NCBI GenBank assembly: GCA_004794655.1
Contig: SMMW01000141.1
Span: forward strand, 684,501 to 748,500
Reading direction: 5' to 3'
Source of the DNA: Marisa cornuarietis
Taxonomy: Eukaryota; Mollusca; Gastropoda; Architaenioglossa; Ampullariidae
Length of the DNA: 64,000 bases
In this document: positions 12,290-25,100 of the stretch, in pieces
How positions within the stretch are numbered: the first letter of the stretch is position 1
Layout of the letters: each line of letters opens with the position of its first letter
The notes under the pieces: generated by a model
Seen by the model: the letters and a program-made list of their open reading frames with translations, nothing else
What the model was told of the DNA's origin: nothing
Database searches by the model: none
Position numbers and translations under genes: made by a program

Positions 12290-15200
12290 GTAAGTTGATT
12301 TCTGAACTCTTGATGGTGGGTAGTTTGAAGAATTTACAAAATGTCCATCCCTTTATAGAAATGCTTGTTCTAATTATGTGTTGATTTCATGTACTATAAA
12401 TACCGACTGTGGAACCTAACTAGTGTTGGAATGTCGCTTGGGATTTTAAAATACTTAAGATGTTGTGCTATATAACCTATAATTCGTTCTGTTAAGTAAA
12501 CCGGGCACATTTAAGAATTAAAGACTGATAAATTTAAAAAAAAACTGTGGGACTGGGAAAAATCAATCAACTGATTTCTGGGCGGTTTTCGATATACCGT
12601 AATCTCTCCTTTAAATATTATGATCGCAATAATGATCAGTTAATAGCATATAATGAGACATAATAAAGAGCTTATGTCTTAGAGACTTAGACAGTATCAT
12701 AGCTGTAGTGCTTTAATGTTGGCAGAAATACTGTATTTAAAAGACATTTTGGTGGTTAAGAAAATCGAATGATCTTAAGCCTTTGTATCACATATTGTTT
12801 AACTATACTGCAACTTTTTGTTCTCTTATTGCTGCACAAAATGACATTTGAAAGTGTAATTCTTAAAGTAAAAATATTCTTCTCCTGGAAGTCAGAGCTA
12901 AAAGCAATGAAAAGTATTGTATGTTTGTGAATAGAGGCTTAATATCAAGCTAAAGATTAAGTTGCTTGAAAAATATAGGGACAGTTGATATTACTTAACT
13001 TCTATGCTTTATTTTATTTACATGTTAAACTCTGTTCAAAAGCAAATGGAGAACTAATGTATATAAGTAGTACAATGTGGCATATGACCAGTGGCATATG
13101 TGTGACTACACCCTTTCTTATCAATATCTTCATGGGCTTCTTTTTGAACCAAACGTTAAATGCAAATTTGCATTTACCTAGAGAGTTATCTTTGTGAGCT
13201 ATGAATACTTTTTTGTCCAAAATCATCTGTTCTTGCCCAGAAAAAATAGTTAAATGATCATATTTTTCTGTCTGCTCAATCTGTCATGAATTCACACTTT
13301 TTAATGTTTGCATTCCACTACTATTTTTAACTTTCCTTTAGAATTATAAAAATCCATTTTTATTGTTACCTATTCCTAGCAGCGAAAGGGAGGGAGAACA
13401 CAGTGGTTTATAATGGTTGTTTAATGTGATTATATTGTAAAATACTGTGAACAATTTAATTAAAAAGCGTGCTTTATAAATGTAACATTATTTTGCATCT
13501 GACTGAATATAGCATGACACACACATACACATGCACTTATTTTTTGCTTTGTTAATGTTTGGCCTGTTACGGTCTAACATCTTTTTGTGGTAAAGTTCAT
13601 TTTAAGTACTTTCCAGTATCAGATATAAGGGAAAGAGGAAGTTGTAGTGTGTTTGTATGTGTGAGACAAGGAGGGAGAGGCTGTTCGTGTGTTGTTAAAT
13701 GGAGCACAGATTAGGCACATCTCCTCCATAACATATAAAGACCAGTATCAGTCCCTCATTGTTTTCCAATTCACAAAGCTGACAATGAATTTAGGGATAG
13801 TTTCCTGTTCATGGCTCCATTCTGTGCTTGCTGATGGCTGCCTGGTTACTGCTTAGTACATTGATTGGGGCCTAATTAGGAATTTTCATTTGTATTTTTA
13901 TAAATGTGTTGCTTTTGGACACAGAATCATAATGTGTATCATCACAGAAGAGTAATCAGCAGTTGGTTAGTAGAGGTTTGTGTTTTTTTAGAAGTAATTG
14001 TTGGGTTTTTTTTTTTACATTTTCACCTATTCATAAAGACAGAAGTACAGGTATAGATTTTTTTTCTCCTATTTTCTTTTCTCTGCCAGATTTATTAATT
14101 TCTTTCCTTATACTTCTTATTTCTGGATTTTTTGAATGCTTATTAGGTTATATTCCACTAAAGCTGAGAGTGTGGCAGTGTTCATATACATATATTTCAC
14201 TTTTCTGTAAGACTTTTTTAGGAAGACTTACCCATGTGATTTTTCCTGTTATTAGTGGTGGCTTTTCACTCTTTTCTTCATGAAGTGATAAAACTGTCTG
14301 TTGCAGACAGGCCCTTTGATGGCAATGATCTAACAGACACAGGTCTAAAAAACAAACAAACAAACTACTTGAAATGTTTAATAGAGATGATCATGGATCA
14401 CCTTTGTGAGATGTGAATATTTGTAAAAGCATTTCTTTCAACCCATTTTTTTAGGTCTTTAGGATAACCACTTGACTGCTCAAACATAAACAATTTTAGA
14501 AACACTGCCAGCTAGTATTATCTAGTTTACCTAATGCTGATAATTGATACTGGGGGCTTGTGAGACTCATCTGCTTATTTCACGTGATGAACCAAAAGTT
14601 TATTATAAACCTTATTCTATTTTGCATCCTCATACATAGAGTGTGTGCCTGTGATTGTGAATCCGTCAATAAGCACTTGTCAGACTGAATAACACTGTGT
14701 AAAAATATTAAAATACTACTGCAAATAATAATAAGAGAACTTAAATAATGCTGTACCTAATGATAAACATACCAACATTTTTAAAGAAATAACATTCAAA
14801 TCTCATGTTTTTATGCATACAAAAGTCTATATAGAAGTGCATGTAAATTTATAGTGTACACGATTACTGTAATTTATCATGAAACATAAATCATAGCAGA
14901 GTATTTGCTGCCCAAAGACAGATCAATTTTCTGCTTACAGTCTAACCTAGGATGATTTCCAGAATGCATGTATTCTCAGGCATAATACTAAATATCCTCC
15001 AGTCAGATGGATAACTGTTCAGAGACTAATGATTTTATAGCTAATGTACAGTGGCACAGGGGAAAAAAGAGGAGAAGAAAGAAAGAAAAAAAATCGGTGT
15101 ATGAAGGCATGCATGTCTTATTATAGAACTTGGGTTTGTTTTTGTTTTTTTAATTAACCTTTTTTCATCATGGTGGGGTTAGGGGAAGAAGAGGAAACAC

Positions 15201-16146
15201 CTCTGAAGCTTAGTAAATAAACTTGTTCACTCCAGATGACCAGTGGGCATGGTGTCTAGAACTAGCAGAAGACTGGGTACAGAGATAAAGGAAAGTTCAA
15301 GTACAAGGTAAGTCTGCACTGGAATTGTAGAGCTGCTGTGTTCCAGCACATGTGCTGTGAGTTGGAACTATTGTTTCTTTTAATTTACTCTTCTTTGCAA
15401 AATGGCAATTATTAAATTAATTGGGGAAGAGGTTTGTTATTCAATTTCAGTTATATGTGTAGTGTCCTTTCCAGTTTTGCCTGTCCTTCCATAGCCGCTT
15501 AAAATGACATATTTGCTACTATACAGCTATGCTAGAACATCATACTTACAGTATTCGAGTAGGTGAGAGCAGTGATTGACAAGTACATGTGTGGAAACTC
15601 ATGAAATGGTAAATTTGTGGAAAAAACTGAGACAAAAAATGTTCACTTATAATACGAGCTCCATGGACTTAGATGAGACATCCACTCATTGTTAGCAGGT
15701 TTCAGTCCAGTGCATAGATTTTGTCTCAGGATGCCTGTCTACTTATTAGACATATATAGACATCTTAAAAACAGAAGATTTTAAAGCACATATTTTCAAA
15801 TGTACTTGGGGGTTTGACCCACTTCTCAACAGACACAACTACAGAACTCTCACATAATATATCTGGCAGCAGTCCTATTTTAACTTTTGTGTTTTATACT
15901 TGTATTTTTAAATTTTGACCTGTTTGTCAAGGCTAGTGTGAATAGTGATGGGTTCATTGTTTGAAAGTTTGCCTGGAATGCTGTCTGTTCAGTCTGGTGT
16001 TTTCACTGTTATTAATGCATTTTTCGGCTGACATTTGTTGCTTTGCTTTTGAGTGTAGCTGGTAAAAATATATTGCAGTTTCTTCTTTTACTGTCTGAGT
16101 GTTAAGCAATTATTTCAGCCTGATTTATTTTCATGATACTTTTCAG
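12290..16146 (+). other. Putative first intron, no recognised content
   Basis: AT-rich, CpG-poor sequence between the candidate 5' UTR exon and coding exon 1. It holds short homopolymers and no recognisable ORF or element. The plus strand is T-rich, like the other flippase introns. Confidence 0.3.
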
Positions 16147-16158
16147 AGTGCATGCCAG

Positions 16159-16198
16159 ATGCCAGCCATGAAGTTTTGGACGAGGGAGAAGCCACCAG
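16159..16198 (+). CDS. ATP8B: Flippase coding exon 1 (start codon)
   Basis: Follows acceptor TTTTCAG (exon from 16147) and ends at donor GTATGC. It encodes residues 1-13 plus one base, [13 protein letters not shown] then split E, matching the short ATP8B2-type N-terminus with its KRPPE-like stretch. In-frame ATGs lie at 16159 and 16168; the second has a G at -3 and may be the better initiation site. An out-of-frame ATG at 16152 overlaps them. Confidence 0.8.
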
Positions 16199-19100
16199 GT
16201 ATGCCCATTTAGTTGACTGGGAATATTGAGCTAGTAATGATCTTAGTTATTAGTTTTGGATAAATGCAATCAATAAAACTAAATTTTTAGTAGCTTTTGT
16301 TTGCATAATGTGCTTCCATGCATTCTTCTGTAAATAATGTGAATAACCATGATAAGATCTTTTGACTTCTTTGCCCTCTAGTCAAATGCTTTTTGTTTTT
16401 GGTCTCCTTTTTCTGTTTTTTTTTTTTGGTCAGGACTTTCTACAGAAATATAACACTAGTGCACAAGCACAGAATGAATTTATTGATCAGACAGCTTTCT
16501 TTGCTTCCCATCCCAATGACTAAGGAAGAAGAGGCCAGGATAGAGCAAAAACTAAAAAGCTATTGATTGTATTCATGGTGTGAACATTTGTTTGCCTGTC
16601 CCAGCCCTTTTGTGCAGGTCTCCTTCTGCACTTATTGCATGCTGAGGTTCTTAAGGTCTAGTTGCCTGGTTGCTAATAGTGATTATGTTATTGATGTGCA
16701 GTTTATAAACAGTTGACACCTTGGATGAACTGATATTTAAAACATTTGGGTGCTCAAGGTTCCCATAGTAGAAATGCGTTAGCCTTGTTTGAAAACTAGT
16801 GTAAAGAACAGAGAAAGTTTTATCAAAAATTTTTTTGTGTTTATCAAAACTGTTGATTTTCTTCACAATTGGCTTATTTATGAAAAGTGCAGAATGTTTT
16901 TTTTTTCCTTTTTTTGTCTACTACAGTAAGTCTTCACTTAACATCGTTGATAGATTCTTAGAAAATGCAGTTTGAAGCAAATCAACATGCTGCTGAAGCA
17001 ATTTTATTGATATATGTGTAAACAAGAGTTAAGTTCTTACTGTATATTTCTGGTCACTAAAATACCATCAAACTTCTAAATAAAGACCCATGACATGTAA
17101 GAGGGAACTGAAGTACTTGGAGAAAACCCATCAAAGTTGGGGAAAAACCTGCAGAAAATTTTCTTTTCTCATTCATTATATAACAAAATGACATTAACTG
17201 AGGATTTACTATAGTTGCTACAAAACAATAAAAAGTTGTCTTTTCAGTCTTTTTCAAATCATTGTGTGTTCAAACATTGTTTTCTAAAAAAAAACAGAAT
17301 ACGCATTTTCGGTCTTGTGTTTATAGAGTAATAAACTGCATCAGGCATTTGATGCCGAATATTATCTTTACCGTCAGAGGAACATGTTTTTATACAGTTC
17401 AAAAGCTGCAGTCAATTACAATCTTTGAGTTTTTGACATTTTGTGCGTTGTGGGTATTTTAAATATGAAGATAAGACTTAACTGAATGAAATGTATGTAT
17501 GATTTTTTTGTGGTACATACAAAAATGTCTCAGAGTTCCACCGACATCTACTGTAGGGTCCGGCTCACCTGAAAGGGTAGATCTGTCAATGAATAGAATG
17601 ATTCTGTCAGACGAGCAGATAAACATGGGTACCCCTCACGGATGTGTGCTTTCCCCCATCCTATTCTCTGTATACAAATGAGATATAACCATTAGCAATG
17701 CAACTCTCAAACTTGTAAAGTATGCAGATGACATGGTTCTTGTGGCCTGCCTCAAAGATGACCAGTACCTGGCCTGCATGGAGGAAACTAGAGGACTGGT
17801 TTGACTGCAGCTTTCTGGTGCTGAAAGTTGAAAAAACGGAGGAGATGGCATTTGGGAGAGCACATGATGGAAGAGATTGCAGTACCCCTCTCTCCCCACC
17901 AATTCAAATCAAAGGACAGCAGGTGCAGAGGGCTGCCAGTTTTAAGTACCTTGGTACAGTATTAGACGGAAGGCTCTCCTTCAGTGATCAGGCGAACCAA
18001 GTGTACAAAAAGGCCCAGCAAATACTGCATGTTTTGAGGAAACTGCAGCTTCAGCGTCAGCTCTGGTGTGCTGGAAACTGTCTACAGGTCCTTTGTTGAG
18101 ACCATTCTCATATTTAACATCGCCGCCTGCCATGGTGACCTGCTCGTGAAAGGCAAGGCAAGGCTGTCCAGAATCATCCATCAGTCAAATAAAATTATTG
18201 GAACATCACAGCTGCCACTTTCTGACTTGTACCTTCATGCGGTCAGAAAGATGGCATATAATATCACTTCAGACCAAAAACACCCCCTCTATCCCAACTT
18301 CCATCTGTTGCCCTCAAGCAGGCACTACAAAGTGCCACAGGAGCAGAAAACTGCCTACCAGAGATCCTTCAGGAGCAATCACCATCCTAAGGACTTGAAG
18401 GCTTTCCATATTACCTTTTGGGAAGCTCATGTGTATGTGTGAGAGGGTGTAGGTGTGCATGCGTGCTGAATGATGTTGTGGATATGTATGTCTGCCTGTT
18501 ATGTTTTGTAGAAATATATGTAATGCTTGTGTTATGTTTGTATGTGTGTAGTGATTGTGAGCAAAGAAAAATTTCTGTCTTGGACTGCCTTGGACAGACA
18601 AAGTTTGATTTGATTTGAAAGCTTGTAAGCACTCCACATCTTCAGCATGCTGACTTTTATCAACAAACAGCATGGTGGTGCTTTGGCAGTGAGTGTGGCA
18701 ACAAAACTGAAATGATCTTCTGTCCAACAGGGGAGGGTGTATGGTGCAAGGTACTTGCTTTGGGATTTTAGGGGATGTTAGTATCCAGCATTTATTGATC
18801 GTCATCTAGTGACAGCTGTGATGTGTTTTTGAGCATGTTTTCATTGAACAAGAACTCAGACCAAGCATATCAATAGACTTTAGGTAGTAAATAGAAGATG
18901 CTTTTGAAGAGCAAGCACATTTATTTTCTTTTTTCTTTTTAAAGTATGCATCATTTATTCTGTTAGTCTTGGTGATCTTAACATGTGCAGGTTTTGCTAT
19001 GCTGCTTACCGGATTAAATAACAAAGAAATTTAAATTAATAATAATGAAGATTTAATACCAAAAATGACTAGTAAATAGCACATAGATTTACTGTGTTGG

Positions 19101-22100
19101 CTAGACTAAGTATGAGACTGTCAAAGATACTCTGAATAGAAGAGAAAAATGCGTCGTATCATGCATTTTTTGGCTGTGTATTTATTCATTTTGAATTTTT
19201 TTCGGGTCTGCGTGTGTGATCATAGTAGAAAGTCAAAGGCAAGATTTAAAAATTACTGTGCTTTCTCTAATATAAGCAAACAATAGATTATTAGTATCTT
19301 AACATTTTTTCTTAAATGTCATTGGATCTTAATAAATAATGAAATTGTACTGGTTTTATATATATATATATATATGCTCCATTGCCTCAACATTATAACT
19401 GCTGCAAATGCCTGCATCATGAATTCTAGATTGAAGATGGTTTTTCACACTCGTAAGGTATGAAGTTTAAATGTATTAATAATTTGTGCAATTTATTTTC
19501 CTTCACAGAGCTTGAACGGAGGATAAAAGTAAATGATGCGGAAAACAATGCTCAGTTTGAGTATGCAGTAAGTACTTATTTCTTTACTTTGTCTTTAACA
19601 GTTTCTTTATGGTTGGTAAAAGTTTGTAAACCATGATGTCAGAGAGTTGCAGTTAACTCGTTGCCAACATTGCATACACGTGCCATACACACCCTTTATC
19701 CCCTTATTGGTTTTATGTGTACCTATAACATTATTAAGAAATCTAGCAGAGTGCAGTTGTTTTCCTGATGACTGGGTAAGGCCTTGTGTCAAATACTATT
19801 AGCAATACCTGGGTGAATACCACTTAACTCCCCCTCCACTGTTCTCAAGATACCCATGTTCAAACATCACTCTGCACAGACATCACATAGTACATGGATA
19901 CAGTTGACAAGGGTTCAGCCAATACCTGGGTAATTACTACCTAACTCCCCCACCCCCAACTTTTCTCAAGATACTCATGTTCAAATATCATTCTGCACAG
20001 ACATCAGGACTGTACATGGATACCGTTAGCTGTCAAGACTTCACCCAATGCCTGGGTGAATACCCTGTTTCCTCAAAAATAAGACAGCATCTTCCATTAA
20101 ATTTTGCTCCCAAAGATAAGCTAGGTCTTATTTTCAGGGGATGTCTTGTTTTTCCATGAAGAAGAATTCACATTTATTGTTGAACAGTCAGTCCTAGATT
20201 AAAAGTGGTCAGTACTACATAACAGGTGAGAGCTTATGATGGGGATGTCTTGATGATGAATTATGGCACATTTTGATACATGCAAAAGAGACATAAGGCT
20301 TTTGACAAATATCTGTGTGATGTGCATGAAACATGGGATTCTAATTCATTCTTAATATTGGGGTTGGTTGCAAAGTATTCAAAATAAGGTGTCTTTGAGT
20401 AATTTTAGCATTTCACATTTTCTTTTTAAAAAGGTAAAATTTGTTTATGTCTGTGTAATCCAAAGGTACCACAAATCAAATCAAACGCCTTTTAAGACAA
20501 GATGCATATTGATTAGAAAATGGATTTTTACCACATGAAGGATGATGATAAGTTAAACATATTTAAAGTATTGGTGGATTTGCACTGCTTCCCTTCTGAC
20601 AGCTTGTGAACTCATTACGGTTTTTTTAAAAGAGGGATTCTACTGTATATGCTGAAAAAAAAGACGTAGACCTATTTGATCTGTTCCATGACTGGACTGT
20701 TGTGTAGATAGGAATATTTCTTGCCTGGATTATAGTTTTTCAGATGAATGTAATAGGCTGGGAGCAACATACTTTTTACCATCTCAAATGGCATTCTATA
20801 GACAACTCATTTGTGTGTTATGTTACGTGTGTCTGTGTGTGTCGTTCTTTGTAAAACGTCATGAGCTTGCCCATAGGGCTGGGATGTGGTACAATATTAT
20901 TTAACTTTTATTAGTAAATCCTATGTTACCGCATATGTGCTTGCAGCAAAACCACATTTCAACGTCAAAGTACAATATCTTGACCTTCATCCCCAAGAAC
21001 TTGTTTGAACAGTTTCAGCGGTTGGCCAATGCCTATTTCTTGGGTTTGCTTATTCTCCAGGTGAGTACAGCTCAGTCTGGGTGTATTTGCCTTAGGTCTT
21101 TTTACCTTTTTCCAGAGACATGCACTTCATGAGTTTATTTAATTCCAGATCACACAGGCTTTTTGATTAAAATTGAGAAAAATTTTTATAACGGCAGGAG
21201 CTGTTAAGATGCTAATGAGTTAAAAAAAAAAAATTTTTTTCTTCAGATAAATTCAGGGTAGAAAAATAAATACGATGAACATAAGAGTATAAAGGATGTG
21301 AATGTTTATAGCTCTTATGTAATTTTAACGATAATTATAATGGACATATTTGACAGTTGAACAAGGAGCATTAAATTGTTACTGACAGAGTATCATGTTT
21401 AAAATTATAATTGATGTTGTGGGTGTTTTTTTGTAATTTAATCATTGCATTAAAATATATTTCATGCTGATGGATCATATTACTGTCATCCTGCATGCAA
21501 CAACATTAATACAGGGCAGTTGTAACCATTCTCATGATGTTTATTCTACTTTGATGGCATCATCATTTTTACCAGTCTGATTTGTATTCAGCAACAGTTT
21601 TGTTTTGACTGCTGTGTGGTGATAATCTCATGTGTATCGAAACTGTGGTGCTCAATAATTCTGAAGAACAGACAGTTCTGTTTATTATTCTGACAGTAAC
21701 TTTGCCATTGATTTTCAAAACAGACACCATTTATCTTGAATATCATGTTATTTTGTGCTGTTTACTGTTACCATTCCTGATGACTGGTGTCTGTGGAGAG
21801 TCAATCTACCTTTCTGCTTATTTCAAAACCAAAATAAATGATTATAAATGTGTACAATTGCTTTTTTTTCTTACAATAGCAGTAGTTTTTAATGTTATGA
21901 AGATTGACCAATAATAGAACAAGAAAATATTACCTTTTACTGTTTGAGCTTCAACGATAGATAAAGAGCATTTTTCAGCAGTCGTGCCATCTACTTCTCA
22001 CCCGTGTTATCTCTTGATTCCAAAGACCATTGCAGAGTAATTTATAATTTGGCTCCTTTAGCATATACATAAACAGAATCAACAAGCTGAGCACCCACAC

Positions 22101-25100
22101 TAAAGAGTCTGTATGATAGCTAAGAATGCACTTGGCTCATTTACATTGGATAAATGCATCATTAAGTTTTTAAAATATATAAATTGGCTTCTATGCAATA
22201 TTTTGTGTGTTCCCCCTTCACTTTGAGCTTCTGAGCTTGTCAGTGTAAACTGATTCCTGCAGATTGACTGGAGTGATATCTTGTTTTGATTTGCAGGTAT
22301 GGTGGTGTTTGTCAGTGTTTGCAGAACTTTGCGATTCTTGAAACATTTTTCAGATTTCTCATTTCTTGAAGCAGCACACTTAACTTATCCAGAAAAAAAT
22401 CACATAATGAATGTGTGTGACTGTACAGACAAAGAGGAACAAGGCATTATACACAAGCTGAAGTAGACTTGTTTCTTATTAGGTATATCTTTAACAGTCT
22501 TCCCATGATTTTAAGTTCTGGTCAGTTTGATGTCTTAAAATATCTTCTGCAGTGCCTAAGATATGAGCAGCAAAAAAGTTTAGATAGTCATTTTGTTGCA
22601 TAGACCCACTCCTCCCCTCTCTCCCAACAAGGAAACATATTAATGAAAGCAGCATTCGCCAGCTGCTATGTTAAGGGGTTAGAACTGGCCACGGCAGAGG
22701 TGCCGCTAACCCACATTATGAGAATAAGAAAGATTATTGACACAATCCAGAATATTCTCAGAGATCATACTTGGCAAATTGTCATATGCTAAATAAAGTA
22801 TATTTAAGAGCTGTCATGGCAGTGATAAAATATGTGTTAAAATATGTAAATGTCAGGGTCAGCAGTATAGCAGGTCAATGAGGAGCATGCACGCACTGTC
22901 ATAATATTACACCTGGACTGCAAGTATGAATAAATTGTAAAGGTTGTGAAAATTGCTGATTGTTGTTTTTCGACCCTAACTTTCATACCTTTACTGTGAG
23001 CGAGTACTGTTCTTCTTCATACTGGCCAGTGGATGGTTGTCACTTGCTCATACCTTGAAAGATGTCTTGGTTAACCTGCCATCTCTACTTTAAAGTTGAC
23101 TTTTTGACTGTTGAAAGGAGGGCTGCTTTATGCAGTTAAACTCACCTTGACTGTCTTAGCCCAACCAGTCCGCCTTATCGGCCATTCTTTTATCTTTTTG
23201 TGTCTCACATCAAGTTTGCACTCATCCTGCTAAACAGTATTGAAAATGTAAATGTTGAAAATAAACTCTCTTTCAGAAAAATAAACCATCTTTAGAAATA
23301 CCAGTCCACTTCTTTAACAAAGGGGTGGGGGGATAAGTGTTTTACGCCAACCCAACAACTAAGGCTATATCACGACAAGGCAGCCAGTCCTGTAAACAGT
23401 TGCGCCACCAGACTGCAACCGGGCTGCCCCACTTCTTTAACAAACTTTACAGGCACAGATAGAAATAATTGTTCTTTAACCAACTCTCCCCGCGAACAAA
23501 AAAACCAAATAAAGCAACAAGAAACCATCAATTCCTCAAAAGAACACACACCTGCAACCAGCGCAGACAACACTCTTACACTGCTGTTGTTACAGACCAT
23601 GCTTTCTCTCTCTCACTTGCAGAAGACAACACTTTTCTTCCAATCGTCCAATGCACTTAATGTCATTCTTTCTTTTACCTCACTCATTCTGCTCAAGGGT
23701 GCTTGCTGCCCAGTCCCTTCCCTCCCCGTGCACTCCTCGCATTTGGGGACTGGGTCAGTGATGCAGTCTTGTCCATGACAATATGCTCTGTTTGCATACA
23801 GAAATTTTATAATCATGCTGGTTTAAGAGTAATGGACTTAAGTTGAGGCTTAAGTTTAGAGCAGAAGTATATGAATATATAATTTTGTCCCTACTGGATA
23901 TCATATAAAAGAAGATAAAGAGACTTTAACATGTGGAATTAAACACTCGAAGATGCTGAGTCAGCGGAACAGTTTTCTTCACATCACCTCGTCCTTATTA
24001 GTGTGATCAACAAAATATACTGGCTTACCTCACCCCATCCTAATTAGTGTGGTCAACTGACTTACATACCAAAGACATGACTACCTATCAGGCTTCCCTT
24101 TCATTAGTTCTGGTTCTCAGTTTGACTTCTGCTTCCACTTAAAGACTGTGCATGGTATATATTCGTGCCCTCTGTTGATTCACATTAACTTATAGGTTAA
24201 TTCTGAGGTCGTTCTAAATTCAGAGTCCTTATAAGGAGTACAAACAATGCCATAATCTGCACTGGAATGTAATTCCATAGGCTTAGAGATTTACCATAGC
24301 CACCTATTTGGCATGGTTGATTTTAAGAAAGGGTTCTTTCTCACAGGCTGATTTAAATTGTGCCACATCATGTCTTACAAAATATACTGGTGTGAGTTCT
24401 ATTGATTGCTTTTGAAGAGCTCTTAAGAATTCTCTTGTGACTCAAACCTACATGTGCTTGATGTGCTAAAGCATGAACAAAATAGTTGTTTATTTTTTTT
24501 CCTTGTTGTGGCTGAATGATTTGCAAAATGCGGCAGGTGGCAGAAAATTTGCTTGATGTTATTCCCTGGCTAGACACAGGTGAATGTTAGAGAACGTGGA
24601 GTTGAGAGCAAGAGATAGTGTGGCAAGGGGAGGAGTTGAAACCTCATGTATTCACTTTTTCCTTTATGCTTTTTTTTGTAAAATAAATGTTGTAAAGTAT
24701 TCTAATCAGGACTTTCATTTGTGAAAGTTCGATGAGGAAAGTACATTCATGTTTTTCAGCAGCTGCAACTTCAACCCTACCCACCCTATCGTTTAACATA
24801 CGTTTATTTGAAAGCTTTTGTGCATGGATGTTGAAGCATGTGTGTAGTCTTGCTGAGACAAACACTTTTTCTGCATCATAAAAAACAGCACAGACTGTGT
24901 GGCTCTGTCTCTATCTGTCATCATGCAGATGATCACATTGGCTTTTATACTGTCATGTGTATCATGTCTGCACTGTTTGACAGTCTGTACAGTTCATCAT
25001 TACTTTAGCCCTGAGGTACCGAAAAGTGTTGATTTCAGAAAAGCATATCTTTATGCCCCATCAATGGCTGGGCATTTGATGATTTTTTTTTTTGACTCAA

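Noticed and set aside
16152..16198. ATG at 16152 as the flippase start
   Set aside because: This frame reaches TGA at the beginning of exon 2; only the 16159/16168 frame continues into the conserved N-terminus.
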